A DNA stretch of 64,000 nt from Jannaschia helgolandensis (lineage in GTDB: Bacteria; Pseudomonadota; Alphaproteobacteria; Rhodobacterales; Rhodobacteraceae), in assembly GCF_900109285.1 (NCBI RefSeq), contig NZ_FNZQ01000001.1, positions 1,021,001 to 1,085,000 on the forward strand. The letters are read 5' to 3'. Every line of letters starts with the position of its first letter. Position 1 is the stretch's first letter. Positions 1 to 9,537 of the stretch are shown one piece after another. A program made the translations under genes and the position numbers. Under the pieces are notes generated by a model. That model was given only the letters and a program-made list of their open reading frames with translations. It was not told the origin of the DNA and searched no databases.

Positions 1-2
1 GT

Positions 3-947
3 CACGACATCTCGCGTCCGCCCGGCCTGCTGGCCCCTTTGGCGTCGTTACTGCGGTCGCGGTCCCCGCGAAGCCAGATTTCTGCCTCTTCCTCGCGCTC
101 GATCCTCGATTCGGTCGGCGCCCGGATGGAGGAGGCGCGGGACATTACGCGTTATATCGTCAATACGCTGATATTTCTTGGTCTTCTGGGCACTTTCTGG
201 GGCCTGGCCACGACCGTTCCGGCGGTGGTCGATACGATCCGTAACCTGAATCCTGAAAACGGCGAGGGCGGTGTCGCAGTCTTCGGGCGCCTGATCGGCG
301 GTCTGGAATCGCAGCTTGCCGGTATGGGCACGGCCTTCGCCTCGTCGCTGCTTGGCTTGGCCGGATCGCTGGTCGTCGGCTTGCTGGAGTTGTTCGCGGG
401 CCACGGCCAGAACCGGTTTTACCGGGAGATGGAGAACTGGCTGTCGTCGATTACCCGCGTCGGCCTGGTCGGCGACTCGGGCGAGGAAACCATCGACCAA
501 TATTCACTGGCCGCCGTTCTGGACCACATGAATTACCAGATGGAGAGCCTTCAGGACATGTTCCAGAAGGCCGAGGCGGGACGTCTGGCCGCCGACGCCA
601 AGATGGGCGGTCTGGCCGATGCAGTCGCCGTCATGGCACATAGAATGGACAGCGGCGGCGGTACTACCGATGCGCTGAACCGCGTGGCCGAGGGTCAGGA
701 AAACATCGTCGAGGTTCTGCGCGGATCGTCGGGGGGAAATGACGGTCTGGATGCCGAAAGCCGGATGCGGATCAGGTCGATCGACGTGCAGCTTCTGAAG
801 GTGTTCGAAGAGTTGCAGCAGGGGCGTCAGGCCGCCATCGACGACCTGCGCGGCGATATCGGGTCCCTGACCCGCACCCTGCGGCAGTTGAACCGTCAGG
901 TGCAGGCTTCGCAGGGACAGGATCAGGCGTCCGAAGGGGACGGCTGA
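3..947 (+). CDS. ExbB/TolQ/MotA-family proton-channel protein (5' end outside window)
   Basis: The frame is open to the left edge of the window, so the true start and probably the first transmembrane helix are missing; the TTG at 39 is only an internal codon. Two membrane segments are visible, one with the glycine-rich LGLLGTFWGLATTV motif and a second starting GMGTAFASSLLGLAGS, both typical of the MotA/TolQ/ExbB channel fold. The last ~150 residues are polar and helical. The next gene starts one base after the stop and encodes a MotB-like OmpA protein, so the pair probably forms an ion-driven inner-membrane stator that pulls on the cell wall. The family call is firm; the biological role is not known. 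Confidence 0.85.
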   Translation, partial: HDISRPPGLLAPLASLLRSRSPRSQISASSSRSILDSVGARMEEARDITRYIVNTLIFLGLLGTFWGLATTVPAVVDTIRNLNPENGEGGVAVFGRLIGGLESQLAGMGTAFASSLLGLAGSLVVGLLELFAGHGQNRFYREMENWLSSITRVGLVGDSGEETIDQYSLAAVLDHMNYQMESLQDMFQKAEAGRLAADAKMGGLADAVAVMAHRMDSGGGTTDALNRVAEGQENIVEVLRGSSGGNDGLDAESRMRIRSIDVQLLKVFEELQQGRQAAIDDLRGDIGSLTRTLRQLNRQVQASQGQDQASEGDG

Positions 948-948
948 C

Positions 949-3012
949 ATGGCATTCCAGCGGCGCAGCGGTCAACGGTTCACGGCCAACGTCTGGCCCG
1001 GTTTCGTCGACGCGATGACGGCGCTTCTGCTGGTTCTGATGTTCGTGTTGTCGATCTTCATGATCGTCCAGTTCGTCCTGTCCGAAACGATCGAGGGGCA
1101 GGGTCAGGAACTGGATGCTCTGGGCGAGCAACTGGCATCGCTGGCGCAGGCGCTGGGGCTTGAAAATCAGCGCGCCGCCAACCTTGAAAATCAGGTCGCA
1201 AGCCTTGGAGCGGAGCGCGACACGCAGGCCGCGCTGATCGCTACATTGTCGGCGCAGCGTGACGATCTGACCGCCCGTGTCAGCAGCTTCGAGGAGCAGG
1301 TCGCCTCCCTGATCGCGACGCGCAATCGTCTGACGACCGCACTTGAGACAACCGAAGGCGAACGCAGCGCGCTGGCCGGTCAGCTGGAGACGACGCAGGG
1401 TGAATTGACACGCATCATCGACGAACGCGAGGCGTTGCAACTTGCACTGGCCTCTGCCCGGGAGGAAATCGACGAAGGCGTCGAGGCTGCGCGATTGGCC
1501 GCCGCCCAGCGTGAGGCGGTGGAGGAGCTTCTGGCCGATCTGCGCGCACAATCGGAAACGCAGGCGGCGACGCTGGCCCAGACGCTCGCGGCGCTGGAGG
1601 GACAGCAGGCCACGGTGGAAACCTTTCAAACCCAGATCACGGATTTGCAGGCCGATCTGGATGCGGAGGAGGCCGCGCGACTGGCCGAACTGGCCGCTGC
1701 CGAAGCACTGCGCGCGCGACTTGCGGATGCAGAAACGACGCTGACGGATGCCGAAGCCGCGCGTCTGGCGGAACAGGCCGCGGCCGAAGCCCTGCGCGAA
1801 CGCCTTGCCAATTCCGATGCCGAACTGACCGCAATGACGCTTGCGTTGGAAGAACAGCGGCAGAAGGCCGAGGATACGCTGACGCTGCTGGCCGCCACCG
1901 AGGCGACGCGCGACGACCTGACCGCCCGTCTGGCGCAGGCCGTCGCCGATCTGAGCGCAAGTCAGGATGCGACGACGACGATGGAGGACCGGCTTGCGGC
2001 GGCGCTGGCCGCGCTTGAACTTCGCGACACGTCTGAAGCAGATTTGCAGGCCCAGTTGGCCCGGCTGCAGGCGGAGCTGCAAGCACGGGGCGACACGGTG
2101 GCCGAAGCTGAAGTCCGTCGTGCCGAGCTGGAGCGCCGCCTGACCGAGGCCCTTGCAGCGCAGGATGCGGCCCGCGCGTCCGAGGCCGAGGTGCAGGACA
2201 AGCTGGCCATAGCGCTTGCCAACCGTCTGGCCGCCGAAGACGCCGCGCAAGACGCGATGACCGACGCGGACCGGATGGCCGTCCTGCTGGATCAGGCGCG
2301 AACAGAACTGGCCGCCGTGGAAGACGACAGGATTGCCGCCCAGCGTGAAGCAGCAGCGCTGAACCAGCAGGTCGCGGAGCTTCGGACTCAACTGAGCGGC
2401 TTGCAGGGCCTTCTCAGCGCGTCGGAGGCAAGCGAAGCCGAAGCCCGCGTCCAGCTCGACAGTCTGGGCAATCGTCTGAATGCCGCGCTGGCCAAGGTCG
2501 CGGCAGAAGAACGGGCCCGCGCCGAACGTCTGGCGGCCGAGGCCGAGAACCTCGAGAAATTCCGGTCTGAATTCTTCGGTCAGTTGCGCGAGGTGCTGGC
2601 TGGACGCGAGGGCGTCGAGATCGTCGGTGACCGCTTTGTCTTTTCGTCCGAAGTCCTGTTCGCGCAAGGTCAGGCGGACCTTGGGGCAGAGGGTCGCCGC
2701 CAGATCGAGCAAGTCGCGGAAGTGATCCTCGACGTCGCTGACCAGATTCCCGAAGGCATTGACTGGGTGCTGCGCGTCGATGGTCATACCGACAACGTGC
2801 CGCTGTCTGGTTTTGGAAAATACGCCAACAACTGGGAGTTGAGTCAGGCGCGCGCTTTGTCGGTCGCGTTGTTCATGATCGAAGAACTGGGCGTGCCGCC
2901 CAAGCGGCTGGCCCCCACCGGATTCGGTGAGTTCCGGCCCGTCGATCCCGCGAATACAGAGGCGGCCCGCGCCCGCAACCGGCGTATCGAAATGAAGCTG
3001 ACCGAGCGTTAG
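949..3012 (+). CDS. MotB/OmpA-like peptidoglycan-binding protein with very long coiled coil
   Basis: 687 aa. Residues ~21-46 form a single membrane helix preceded by WPGFVDAMTALLL, with an aspartate at the helix start as in the MotB plug/proton site. Residues ~50-545 are an almost uninterrupted Ala/Glu/Gln/Arg-rich heptad coiled coil. Residues ~560-687 are an OmpA-like peptidoglycan-binding domain (DGHTDNVP, NWELSQARA, ARARNRRIE). It starts one base after the ExbB-like gene and must be its partner. The ~500-residue periplasmic coiled coil is far longer than in MotB, TolR or ExbD. The stop codon overlaps the convergent extensin-like gene (TAG/TAA share TTA). Confidence 0.85.
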   Translation: MAFQRRSGQRFTANVWPGFVDAMTALLLVLMFVLSIFMIVQFVLSETIEGQGQELDALGEQLASLAQALGLENQRAANLENQVASLGAERDTQAALIATLSAQRDDLTARVSSFEEQVASLIATRNRLTTALETTEGERSALAGQLETTQGELTRIIDEREALQLALASAREEIDEGVEAARLAAAQREAVEELLADLRAQSETQAATLAQTLAALEGQQATVETFQTQITDLQADLDAEEAARLAELAAAEALRARLADAETTLTDAEAARLAEQAAAEALRERLANSDAELTAMTLALEEQRQKAEDTLTLLAATEATRDDLTARLAQAVADLSASQDATTTMEDRLAAALAALELRDTSEADLQAQLARLQAELQARGDTVAEAEVRRAELERRLTEALAAQDAARASEAEVQDKLAIALANRLAAEDAAQDAMTDADRMAVLLDQARTELAAVEDDRIAAQREAAALNQQVAELRTQLSGLQGLLSASEASEAEARVQLDSLGNRLNAALAKVAAEERARAERLAAEAENLEKFRSEFFGQLREVLAGREGVEIVGDRFVFSSEVLFAQGQADLGAEGRRQIEQVAEVILDVADQIPEGIDWVLRVDGHTDNVPLSGFGKYANNWELSQARALSVALFMIEELGVPPKRLAPTGFGEFRPVDPANTEAARARNRRIEMKLTER

Positions 3013-3842
3013 CGACAGTAACTGCCCGAACGATAGTCGGCGGTATCCAGGTGGAAATGATCGAGGTGATATCGGTCCGAATCCGGCCCCAGTACCGTGC
3101 CGAACGGACCGCAGGCCGCCCGCCAAAGAGTCCGTAGCATCCGACCATTGGCGCCCCGGTTCCAATCGGTCAGCACGGTGATCCGCGACCCGTTCGCAAG
3201 CTGGATCGCCGAGATGTCGATGGCGCGGCCCTTGGCGTGTTCGCTGACCCTGGCCCCTGCCTGGCTGTTCCGTGACCGACAGGCATACCCCGCCGCGACC
3301 TGCAGCCCGACCGCCCCACCGCCGGTGCGCCCGATGGTCGGCAGCAGGCCCGTTCGCACCCAATCGTCCAGTGCAGTCGCGGTGTCGCAATCCATCCGGG
3401 CAGGCCGGGTCAACTGGACACCCGAAACGCGGCTAACGCGCACAGCGTCGGGGATGCCGCAGGCACCGGGGCCGGTAACCGGCGCTATTGCCGTTCCCTG
3501 AATCGAACTGCGCCCGCATAGTCCGCCACCGCCGTCGCGTGACCGGCGCGGCGTGCGGCTGGCGGCAGGGATCAACGTATCGGGCCGGAAACGCGGCCGA
3601 TCCGACATCTGTACGGTGCCGCCGCTGTCGTTGCGCGGCACTTGCGTGCGGCTGGCCTCGGTGCTTGTCACGACCTGCCGGTCCTGCGGCATCATCCGTT
3701 CGACCGGGCGTGTCGAAGTCTGGATCGCGGTCGCCCCCCGCGACGATACGACGTCATCCTGTGGCGCAGGTCGCGGCGTCGGATGAATGTCGGCCTGCGC
3801 TCCGGAAGCGAGAATGGCAGCGGCGAATACGATCCATTTCAT
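3009..3842 (-). CDS. Extensin-like C-terminal domain protein (putative periplasmic peptidase)
   Basis: 277 aa. The start at 3842 gives an N-terminal signal peptide (MKWIVFAAAILASGAQA). A low-complexity Pro/Arg/Ser-rich stretch follows to ~residue 125, then an extensin-like C-terminal domain with conserved cysteines. The metal-site-like motifs SEHAKGRAIDIS and HLDHFHLD recall the H-x(6)-D ... HxH arrangement of M15/LAS peptidases. It overlaps tyrC by four bases (ATGA), so it is the distal gene of hisC-tyrC-extensin. A role in cell-wall hydrolysis is inferred from the fold; no substrate can be read from the sequence. Confidence 0.8.
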   Translation of the reverse strand: MKWIVFAAAILASGAQADIHPTPRPAPQDDVVSSRGATAIQTSTRPVERMMPQDRQVVTSTEASRTQVPRNDSGGTVQMSDRPRFRPDTLIPAASRTPRRSRDGGGGLCGRSSIQGTAIAPVTGPGACGIPDAVRVSRVSGVQLTRPARMDCDTATALDDWVRTGLLPTIGRTGGGAVGLQVAAGYACRSRNSQAGARVSEHAKGRAIDISAIQLANGSRITVLTDWNRGANGRMLRTLWRAACGPFGTVLGPDSDRYHLDHFHLDTADYRSGSYCR

Positions 3843-4759
3843 GGTTTTGTCCCCCGTCCGAAATCCGGCTTGTCGGTGTCCTGACCCGCTTCGATGACGC
3901 CGCGCCGGATGGCACGGGTGCGGGTAAAATACTCGTGCAGCATCTCGCCGTCGCCCTTGCGAATGGCACGCTGAAGCGAAAACAGCTCTTCGGTGAAGCG
4001 CCCGAGAATTTCCAGCGTAGCGTCCTTGTTGTTCAGAAAAACATCGCGCCACATCACCGGGTCGCTGGCCGCGATGCGGGTGAAATCGCGAAAACCGGCG
4101 GCGGAATATTTGATGACTTCGCTGTCGGTCACTCGGCGCAGATCGTCGGCCACGCCAACCATCGTATAGGCGATCAGATGCGGCGCGTGGCTGGTGACGG
4201 CCAACACGAGGTCATGGTGATCGGCGTCCATCGTCTCGACGTTCGAGCCCATGGCGCGCCAGAATCGGGTCAGACGTTCCACCGCGTCGGGCGAGTCGGT
4301 CACCGGCGTCAGCAGGCACCAACGGTTGTCGAACAGCTCCGGGAAGCCCGATTCCGGGCCGGAATGTTCAGTGCCGGCCAGCGGGTGTGCCGGAATGAAA
4401 TCGACACCGTCCGGCAGGTGTGGACCAATCGCCTCGGCCACGGCGCGCTTGACTGAGCCGACATCGCTGACGGTTGCGCCCGGTTTCAGGTGCGGGCCGA
4501 TCTCGCGGGCGACATCCTCCATTGCGCCGACAGGCACGCAAAGCACGACCAGGTCGGCGTCTTGCACGGCCTCCGCCGCCGTGTCGGTGACGCGGTCACA
4601 CAGTCCGAGGCCTACGGCCATATCGCGTGTCTTGGCCGACCGTGCAGTCCCGACGACTTCGCCCGCTAATCCGTCGCGTTTCATCCGCAGGCCCATCGAT
4701 CCGGCGATCAGGCCCAGACCGATCAGGGCGACACGTTCGTAGATCACTGTTCGCGCCAT
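3839..4759 (-). CDS. tyrC: Prephenate/cyclohexadienyl dehydrogenase
   Basis: 306 aa. NAD(P)-dependent oxidative decarboxylation of prephenate and/or arogenate in tyrosine synthesis. The N-terminus carries a Rossmann motif (VALIGLGLIAGSMG), and residues ~100-150 hold the family signature HPLAGTEHSG..GFPELFDNRWC; a helical dimerisation half follows. The start at 4759 overlaps the end of hisC by 16 bases, so translation is probably coupled. In this lineage HisC commonly also supplies aromatic aminotransferase activity, which fits the pairing. Cyclohexadienyl versus strict prephenate specificity cannot be told from sequence alone. Confidence 0.9.
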   Translation of the reverse strand: MARTVIYERVALIGLGLIAGSMGLRMKRDGLAGEVVGTARSAKTRDMAVGLGLCDRVTDTAAEAVQDADLVVLCVPVGAMEDVAREIGPHLKPGATVSDVGSVKRAVAEAIGPHLPDGVDFIPAHPLAGTEHSGPESGFPELFDNRWCLLTPVTDSPDAVERLTRFWRAMGSNVETMDADHHDLVLAVTSHAPHLIAYTMVGVADDLRRVTDSEVIKYSAAGFRDFTRIAASDPVMWRDVFLNNKDATLEILGRFTEELFSLQRAIRKGDGEMLHEYFTRTRAIRRGVIEAGQDTDKPDFGRGTKP

Positions 4760-5826
4760 GCCGCGATCCCTTCGAGCAAACGGTCCACGCCTGCCGCGTC
4801 CCCTACGGTGATCCGAAGGCAATCCGGAAAACCATAGCTCTTCGGGTGCCGCACGATCACGCCACGCGATTTCAGGAAGGCATCGCAGGAGGTGGCCTCC
4901 GCCTCGTCTGCGAACCTTGCTAGGACGAAATTTGCCGCAGACGGGTCGGAGGGCAGGTTCAGACCGGCAAGCCCCTTGCGCAACCGCGCCCGCTGCACCG
5001 TGTTGTCGGCAACGCATCGGGCGGCGAAATCGCGGTCGCGCACCGCGGCCTCGGCCGCTGCCAGCGCCACGTTCGACAGGTTGAACGGTCCTCGAATGCG
5101 GTTCAGCACGTCGACGACGGCGCGTGAACCATAGCCCCAGCCGACCCGCAGTCCGCCCAGACCGTAAAGTTTGGAGAATGTCCGTGTCGCAAAGACATTC
5201 TCGCGGTGCTGCGCCAGCCCCAGCCCGCCGTCGAAGTCGTCAGCAAATTCGGCATAGGCACCGTCGAGAACCAGCAGGCACCCGTCCGGCAGCCCATCGG
5301 CCAGCCGCACCACGTCCTGTCCGTTCAGCAGCGTGCCTGTGGGGTTCGCAGGGTTGGCGATAAAAACAAGGCGTGTGGCTTCGGTCACCCCGGCCAGCAG
5401 CGCGTCGACATCGACCGTGCGGTCCCGCTCCGGCACCTTGACGGGTGTGGCACCGGCCGCCCGCGCGCTGATCGCATACATCAGGAAACCATGCTCGGTG
5501 TGCAGCACCTCGTCGCCGGGGCCAACATAGGCCTGACACAGCAAATGGATGATTTCGTCGCTGCCGACACCGCAGACGATACGGTCGGGGTCGAGGTCGT
5601 GCACTTCGGCGATGGCTGCCCGCAGGGATGCGTGGTCGGTGTTCGGATAGAGGTGCATGACCTGCGTGGCCTCGGCGGCGGCAATCCGCGCGCTTTCCGG
5701 GGCACCGTAGGGGTTTTCGTTCGACGACAGCTTCAGGATGTCGGTCACGCCGTCGACCTTCGACGCGCCGCCTTGATACAGCTCGATCTCCATGATCCCC
5801 GGTTGAGGTGTCGGCGCGGCGTTCAT
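4744..5826 (-). CDS. hisC: Histidinol-phosphate aminotransferase
   Basis: 360 aa from the ATG at 5826, which has a GGGGGAG ribosome site eight bases upstream; a GTG three codons earlier (5835) overlaps that site and is less likely. PLP-dependent class I/II aminotransferase, transferring an amino group between glutamate and imidazole-acetol phosphate, and often aromatic 2-oxo acids. The PLP lysine lies in TFSKLYGLGGLRVGW; SNENPYG near the N-terminus and NPANPTGT in the middle are family signatures. First gene of the hisC-tyrC-extensin cluster, separated by 67 bases from priA upstream. Confidence 0.92.
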   Translation of the reverse strand: MNAAPTPQPGIMEIELYQGGASKVDGVTDILKLSSNENPYGAPESARIAAAEATQVMHLYPNTDHASLRAAIAEVHDLDPDRIVCGVGSDEIIHLLCQAYVGPGDEVLHTEHGFLMYAISARAAGATPVKVPERDRTVDVDALLAGVTEATRLVFIANPANPTGTLLNGQDVVRLADGLPDGCLLVLDGAYAEFADDFDGGLGLAQHRENVFATRTFSKLYGLGGLRVGWGYGSRAVVDVLNRIRGPFNLSNVALAAAEAAVRDRDFAARCVADNTVQRARLRKGLAGLNLPSDPSAANFVLARFADEAEATSCDAFLKSRGVIVRHPKSYGFPDCLRITVGDAAGVDRLLEGIAAWREQ

Positions 5827-5893
5827 CTGGGTCACTCCCCCCGTGGTCCGGTACGTTCTACGCGCACGTCATGGCGGGGGCAATTCCGGTCCG

Positions 5894-8092
5894 TTACAGA
5901 AAGCTCTGCGGGTCGATGTCGATGCTCAGCCGGGTCGAGCGGGGCAGGTCGATCTGTGCGACCCAGGCGGCCAGCGCGGGCTGGATCGGGGCTTGGCGCG
6001 GGGCCTTGACCAGAAGACGGACGCGGTGCCGACCCCGGATGCGCGCAATCGGAGCGGGCGCAGGGCCATAGATTTCCGCGCCGACGCTTTCCAACGGTTG
6101 CGAACGACGGGCCAGCGCATTGCCGACGTCGAAGGCGGTGGCGGCGTCCGGGTCGGAGATCACGATCCCGGCCATCCGGCCATAGGGCGGAACACCGGCG
6201 GCGCGACGCTGGTCGGCCTCTTCGCGCAGGAAACTCTCCTCGTCGCCCGACAGGATCGCGCGAATTACCGGATGTTCGGGTTGATAGGTCTGCAGCAGGG
6301 CCTCGCCCGGCTTGTCAGCGCGACCCGCCCGTCCTGAAACCTGTCGCATCAGTTGAAATGTGCGTTCGGCGGCGCGCAGATCGCTGCCTTGCAGGCCGAG
6401 GTCCGCGTCGATCACGCCGACCAGGGTGAGATGCGGAAAGTTGTGACCCTTTGCCACCAGTTGCGTGCCGACGATGATATCCGCGCCGCCCCGCGCGATC
6501 TCCTCGACCTTGGCCTTCAGCGCGCGGGCGGAGCCGAACAGGTCCGACGACAGAATGGCGATACGGGCTTCGGGGAACAGCGCCGTTACCTCCTCGGCCA
6601 TGCGCTCGACACCGGGACCGACGGCAGCCAGCTTGCCTTCCACGCCGCAGCTTGGGCAGGCTGGCGGCATCGGCGCGGTTTCGCCGCATTGGTGGCACAT
6701 CAGGCGTTTCAGGAAGCGGTGTTCGACCATCCGCGCATCGCATTGATGGCAGGCAACCTGTTGGCCGCAGGCACGGCAGAGCGTGACCGGAGCATAGCCG
6801 CGCCGGTTCAGAAAGATCAGGCTTTGCTCGCCCGCGATGATCCGGGTCTCGATTTCGCGCTTCAGGGTGGGCGAAACCCAGCGTCCGCCCGGCAGATCCT
6901 CGTCGCGCATGTCGACGGTCCTCAGTTTGGGCAGGACTGCATCGCCGAAACGTGAGGTCAGATCCAGGCGCTTGTATTTGCCCAGTTCCGCATTTGCCCA
7001 GCTTTCCAAGGACGGGGTCGCCGTGGCCAGCACGACCTGTGCCCCTTCGCAGGACGCGCGCAAGACGGCCATGTCGCGGGCCGAATAAAGCACGCCGTCT
7101 TCCTGTTTGTAGGAGGTGTCGTGTTCTTCATCGACGACGATCAGGCCAAGGTCCTGGAACGGCAGGAAAAGCGACGACCGTGCGCCCACGACCAGCCGGG
7201 CCTGGCCGCTGGCGACCTTGGCCCAGCAGCGCCGTCGTTCGGACTGCGTGACGCCGGAGTGCCATTCAGCCGGGTGCGCACCGAAACGCGCTTTGACACG
7301 GGTCAGAAATTCGGCGGTCAGTGCAATTTCAGGCAGCAGCACAAGGACTTGCCGCCCGTGCGACAGACATTCTGCGACAGCCTCCAGATAGACCTCGGTC
7401 TTGCCCGAGCCGGTTACGCCCTTGAGCAGCGTGGTCCCATATCCGCCGGACGCAATGGCGGCCTGCAGCGTATCCGCCGCCTGCTGCTGATCGGGAGCCA
7501 GCGGTTTGCCGGGGCGTTTCGGGTCCAGTGGCGGGAAGTCCGCATCGCGCGGCATGTCCTGTTCCAGCACCGCCCCGGATGCGACGAGGCCCTTGACGAC
7601 ACTGGTCGAAACCTCGGCCATCCCGGCGAGTTCCGACAGCGCGAAGAGGTCGCCGGGCCGGTCGCGCAGGACGTCGATCACTTTGAGTCGAGCGGGCGTC
7701 ACGCGATCCGGCGCGCCGGTACCAATCGCATAGACACGGCGTTTGCCCGGCGTTTCGCCCAAGCCCGGCGCGCGCAGGCCAAGGCGCAACATCGCGGGCA
7801 GGGGGGTCAGGGTATAAGCGGCGGACTTTTCCAGGAAATCGCGGAACGCTTCACCCATTGGCGGCACATTCAGAATTCGGGCAATGGGGCGCAGTTTTTC
7901 GACCGGCCAATCCCCGGCGGCGTCCCCCCAGACCACACCCAGAACCTTGCGCGGGCCTAGCGGAACCTCGACGAAGGCTCCGTCCTGCACGCCACCCGGC
8001 GGCGCACGATAATCCAGCGCGCGGTCCAGCGGTTGCGTGGTCAGCACCGCAACGGGCGCGCCGGGGGGATGGAGGCGGGACATGGGGGTCAT
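5894..8092 (-). CDS. priA: Primosomal replication restart helicase PriA
   Basis: 732 aa. 3'-to-5' superfamily 2 DNA helicase that reloads the replisome at stalled forks. In order: N-terminal fork-binding region (~1-110), Walker A (LKGVTGSGKTEVY), DEEH Walker B (VVDEEHDTSYKQ), a paired zinc-binding insertion with eight cysteines (CRACG..CHQC..CHQCG..CPSCG) and a C-terminal helicase lobe containing GRAGRADKPG. Length matches the family. The start is taken at 8092; an ATG three codons on is equally possible. It probably shares a transcript with the LysE-type gene 54 bases upstream. Confidence 0.95.
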   Translation of the reverse strand: MTPMSRLHPPGAPVAVLTTQPLDRALDYRAPPGGVQDGAFVEVPLGPRKVLGVVWGDAAGDWPVEKLRPIARILNVPPMGEAFRDFLEKSAAYTLTPLPAMLRLGLRAPGLGETPGKRRVYAIGTGAPDRVTPARLKVIDVLRDRPGDLFALSELAGMAEVSTSVVKGLVASGAVLEQDMPRDADFPPLDPKRPGKPLAPDQQQAADTLQAAIASGGYGTTLLKGVTGSGKTEVYLEAVAECLSHGRQVLVLLPEIALTAEFLTRVKARFGAHPAEWHSGVTQSERRRCWAKVASGQARLVVGARSSLFLPFQDLGLIVVDEEHDTSYKQEDGVLYSARDMAVLRASCEGAQVVLATATPSLESWANAELGKYKRLDLTSRFGDAVLPKLRTVDMRDEDLPGGRWVSPTLKREIETRIIAGEQSLIFLNRRGYAPVTLCRACGQQVACHQCDARMVEHRFLKRLMCHQCGETAPMPPACPSCGVEGKLAAVGPGVERMAEEVTALFPEARIAILSSDLFGSARALKAKVEEIARGGADIIVGTQLVAKGHNFPHLTLVGVIDADLGLQGSDLRAAERTFQLMRQVSGRAGRADKPGEALLQTYQPEHPVIRAILSGDEESFLREEADQRRAAGVPPYGRMAGIVISDPDAATAFDVGNALARRSQPLESVGAEIYGPAPAPIARIRGRHRVRLLVKAPRQAPIQPALAAWVAQIDLPRSTRLSIDIDPQSFL

Positions 8093-8146
8093 ATCGCGCC
8101 TCGCGCGCGCCGATGCCAGAGGCAGCGTCGGGTTCCGGGAACGCGA

Positions 8147-8776
8147 TCAGGCCGTGCGCCTGGTCAACGCCGTCACCACGCCCATCGCCATCAAGGCTAT
8201 GCCGCCGCCCTGCGTGATGCGCCGTAGCACCGCAGGCCGCTTCAAGCCCGTCCGCAACCGGTCCGCCAGTAGCGCATAGGCCAGCGCGTTCAGCAACGCG
8301 AGGGCCACGAATGTCGCGGTCAGGATGGCAAATTGCGGGATCAGCGGGGCTTCCGGGCGCAGGAACTGCGGGACGAAGGCAATAAAGAACACGATGGATT
8401 TCGGGTTCAGCGCGGTGACCAGTGCGGCGTGGCCGAACACTTCCCGCGCGGGAATGCTGCGGGTTTCGCCGATGCGGCCGAGCATGGCGCCACCGACGGA
8501 TCGGAACAGTCGCCAGCCCATCCAGATCAGATAGGCCGCGCCGACCCATTTCAGCACTGTAAAAAACGCGGCCGATGCCAGAATCAATGCGCCCAGACCC
8601 GCCAGCGAGGCGGTCATCGCACTTATGTCGCCCAAGGCAACCCCTGTGGCCGAGGCAACGGCAACGCGGCGTCCCTGGCTGAGCGCATAGCTCATCACCA
8701 GAAGGACGGTGGGGCCGGGGATCAGCAGAAGGGCGGTCGAGGCGGCGGCGAATGTCAGCCAGAGTGTGAGGTCCAT
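8147..8776 (-). CDS. LysE/RhtB-family amino-acid exporter
   Basis: 209 aa from the ATG at 8776; longer upstream starts add a non-conserved tail. Six predicted membrane helices. The first is followed by the PGPTVLLVMSYALSQGRR motif that defines the LysE/RhtB superfamily, and an ALNPKS motif lies in the middle. Likely inner-membrane exporter of an amino acid or homoserine lactone; the substrate cannot be inferred. It lies directly upstream of priA on the same strand and is divergent from the transaldolase-like gene with only 63 bases between starts. Confidence 0.85.
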   Translation of the reverse strand: MDLTLWLTFAAASTALLLIPGPTVLLVMSYALSQGRRVAVASATGVALGDISAMTASLAGLGALILASAAFFTVLKWVGAAYLIWMGWRLFRSVGGAMLGRIGETRSIPAREVFGHAALVTALNPKSIVFFIAFVPQFLRPEAPLIPQFAILTATFVALALLNALAYALLADRLRTGLKRPAVLRRITQGGGIALMAMGVVTALTRRTA

Positions 8777-8839
8777 GGGCTGGTCCTTGGAAGCAGTTAG
8801 CGGTACAGGAAAGCGAACCATTCATACGCCGAGGACGCC

Positions 8840-9493
8840 ATGAAATTCTTCGTAGATACCGCTGATATCGACGCCATCCGGGAGTTGAACGACCTGGGTA
8901 TGGTCGATGGCGTGACCACCAACCCGTCGCTGATCGCCAAGTCGGGCCGCGACATCTTGGAGGTCACCAAGGAAATCTGTGATCTGGTCGATGGCCCGGT
9001 CAGCGCCGAAGTCGTCGCCACCGAGGCCGATCAGATGCTGGCCGAAGGTCGCCATCTGGCCAAGATCGCCGACAACATCTGTGTCAAGGTGCCCCTGACA
9101 TGGGCCGGACTGAAGACCTGCAAGACGCTGTCCGACGAAGGCACCAAGGTGAACGTGACCCTGTGCTTCAGCGCCAACCAGGCGTTGCTGGCCGCCAAGG
9201 CGGGGGCCACCTTCATCAGTCCGTTCATTGGCCGTCTGGACGATATCAATATCGACGGCATGGACCTGATCGGGGACATCCGCACGATCTATGACAACTA
9301 TGGCTTCGAAACGGAAATTCTTGCCGCATCGATCCGCAGCGCGAACCACATGAAGGACGCTGCGCTGATGGGCGCCGACGTCGCGACTGCCCCTCCGGGC
9401 GTCATCAGGAAGATGATCGAGCACCCATTGACCGACAACGGATTGGCACAATTCCTGAAGGATGCCGAAAAGGCGGGCATCAAGATCGTCTGA
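8840..9493 (+). CDS. fsa: Transaldolase-like fructose-6-phosphate aldolase
   Basis: 217 aa, the length of the short TalC/FSA subfamily of transaldolases. Starts [16 protein letters not shown] and carries [11 protein letters not shown]. The Schiff-base lysine is K83 in ICVKVPLT, followed by [19 protein letters not shown] and [10 protein letters not shown], all subfamily signatures. Role: cytosolic class I aldolase, either fructose-6-phosphate aldolase or transaldolase in the non-oxidative pentose phosphate route; many alphaproteobacteria use this short form as their transaldolase. A GAGGA ribosome site lies five bases before the ATG. Confidence 0.9.
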   Translation: MKFFVDTADIDAIRELNDLGMVDGVTTNPSLIAKSGRDILEVTKEICDLVDGPVSAEVVATEADQMLAEGRHLAKIADNICVKVPLTWAGLKTCKTLSDEGTKVNVTLCFSANQALLAAKAGATFISPFIGRLDDINIDGMDLIGDIRTIYDNYGFETEILAASIRSANHMKDAALMGADVATAPPGVIRKMIEHPLTDNGLAQFLKDAEKAGIKIV

Positions 9494-9537
9494 TCGGAAG
9501 GGTTGCGGGCCTTCGGGCCACACCGACTGCAAAACAC

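Noticed and set aside
39-41. TTG at 39 as the start of the ExbB-like gene
   Set aside because: The frame is open to the window edge and the family normally has an additional N-terminal helix, so the start lies outside.
1680-2520. Tandem DNA repeats in the coiled-coil gene
   Set aside because: The similarity (repeated AARLAEQAAAEALR-like units) is at protein heptad level and the DNA units diverge, so it is coding periodicity and not a separate repeat element.
1-3012. ExbB/OmpA pair as ZorA/ZorB of a Zorya defence system
   Set aside because: In Zorya the long tail belongs to the ZorA channel protein and effector genes (ZorC/D or ZorE) follow. Here the coiled coil is in the OmpA partner and the next genes are extensin, tyrC and hisC.
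772-3390. 872-codon open frame on the minus strand opposite the OmpA-like gene
   Set aside because: It is the antisense shadow of a repetitive high-GC coiled-coil gene. Composition (Gln/Arg/Gly-rich, no domain) and the well-recognised gene on the other strand rule it out.
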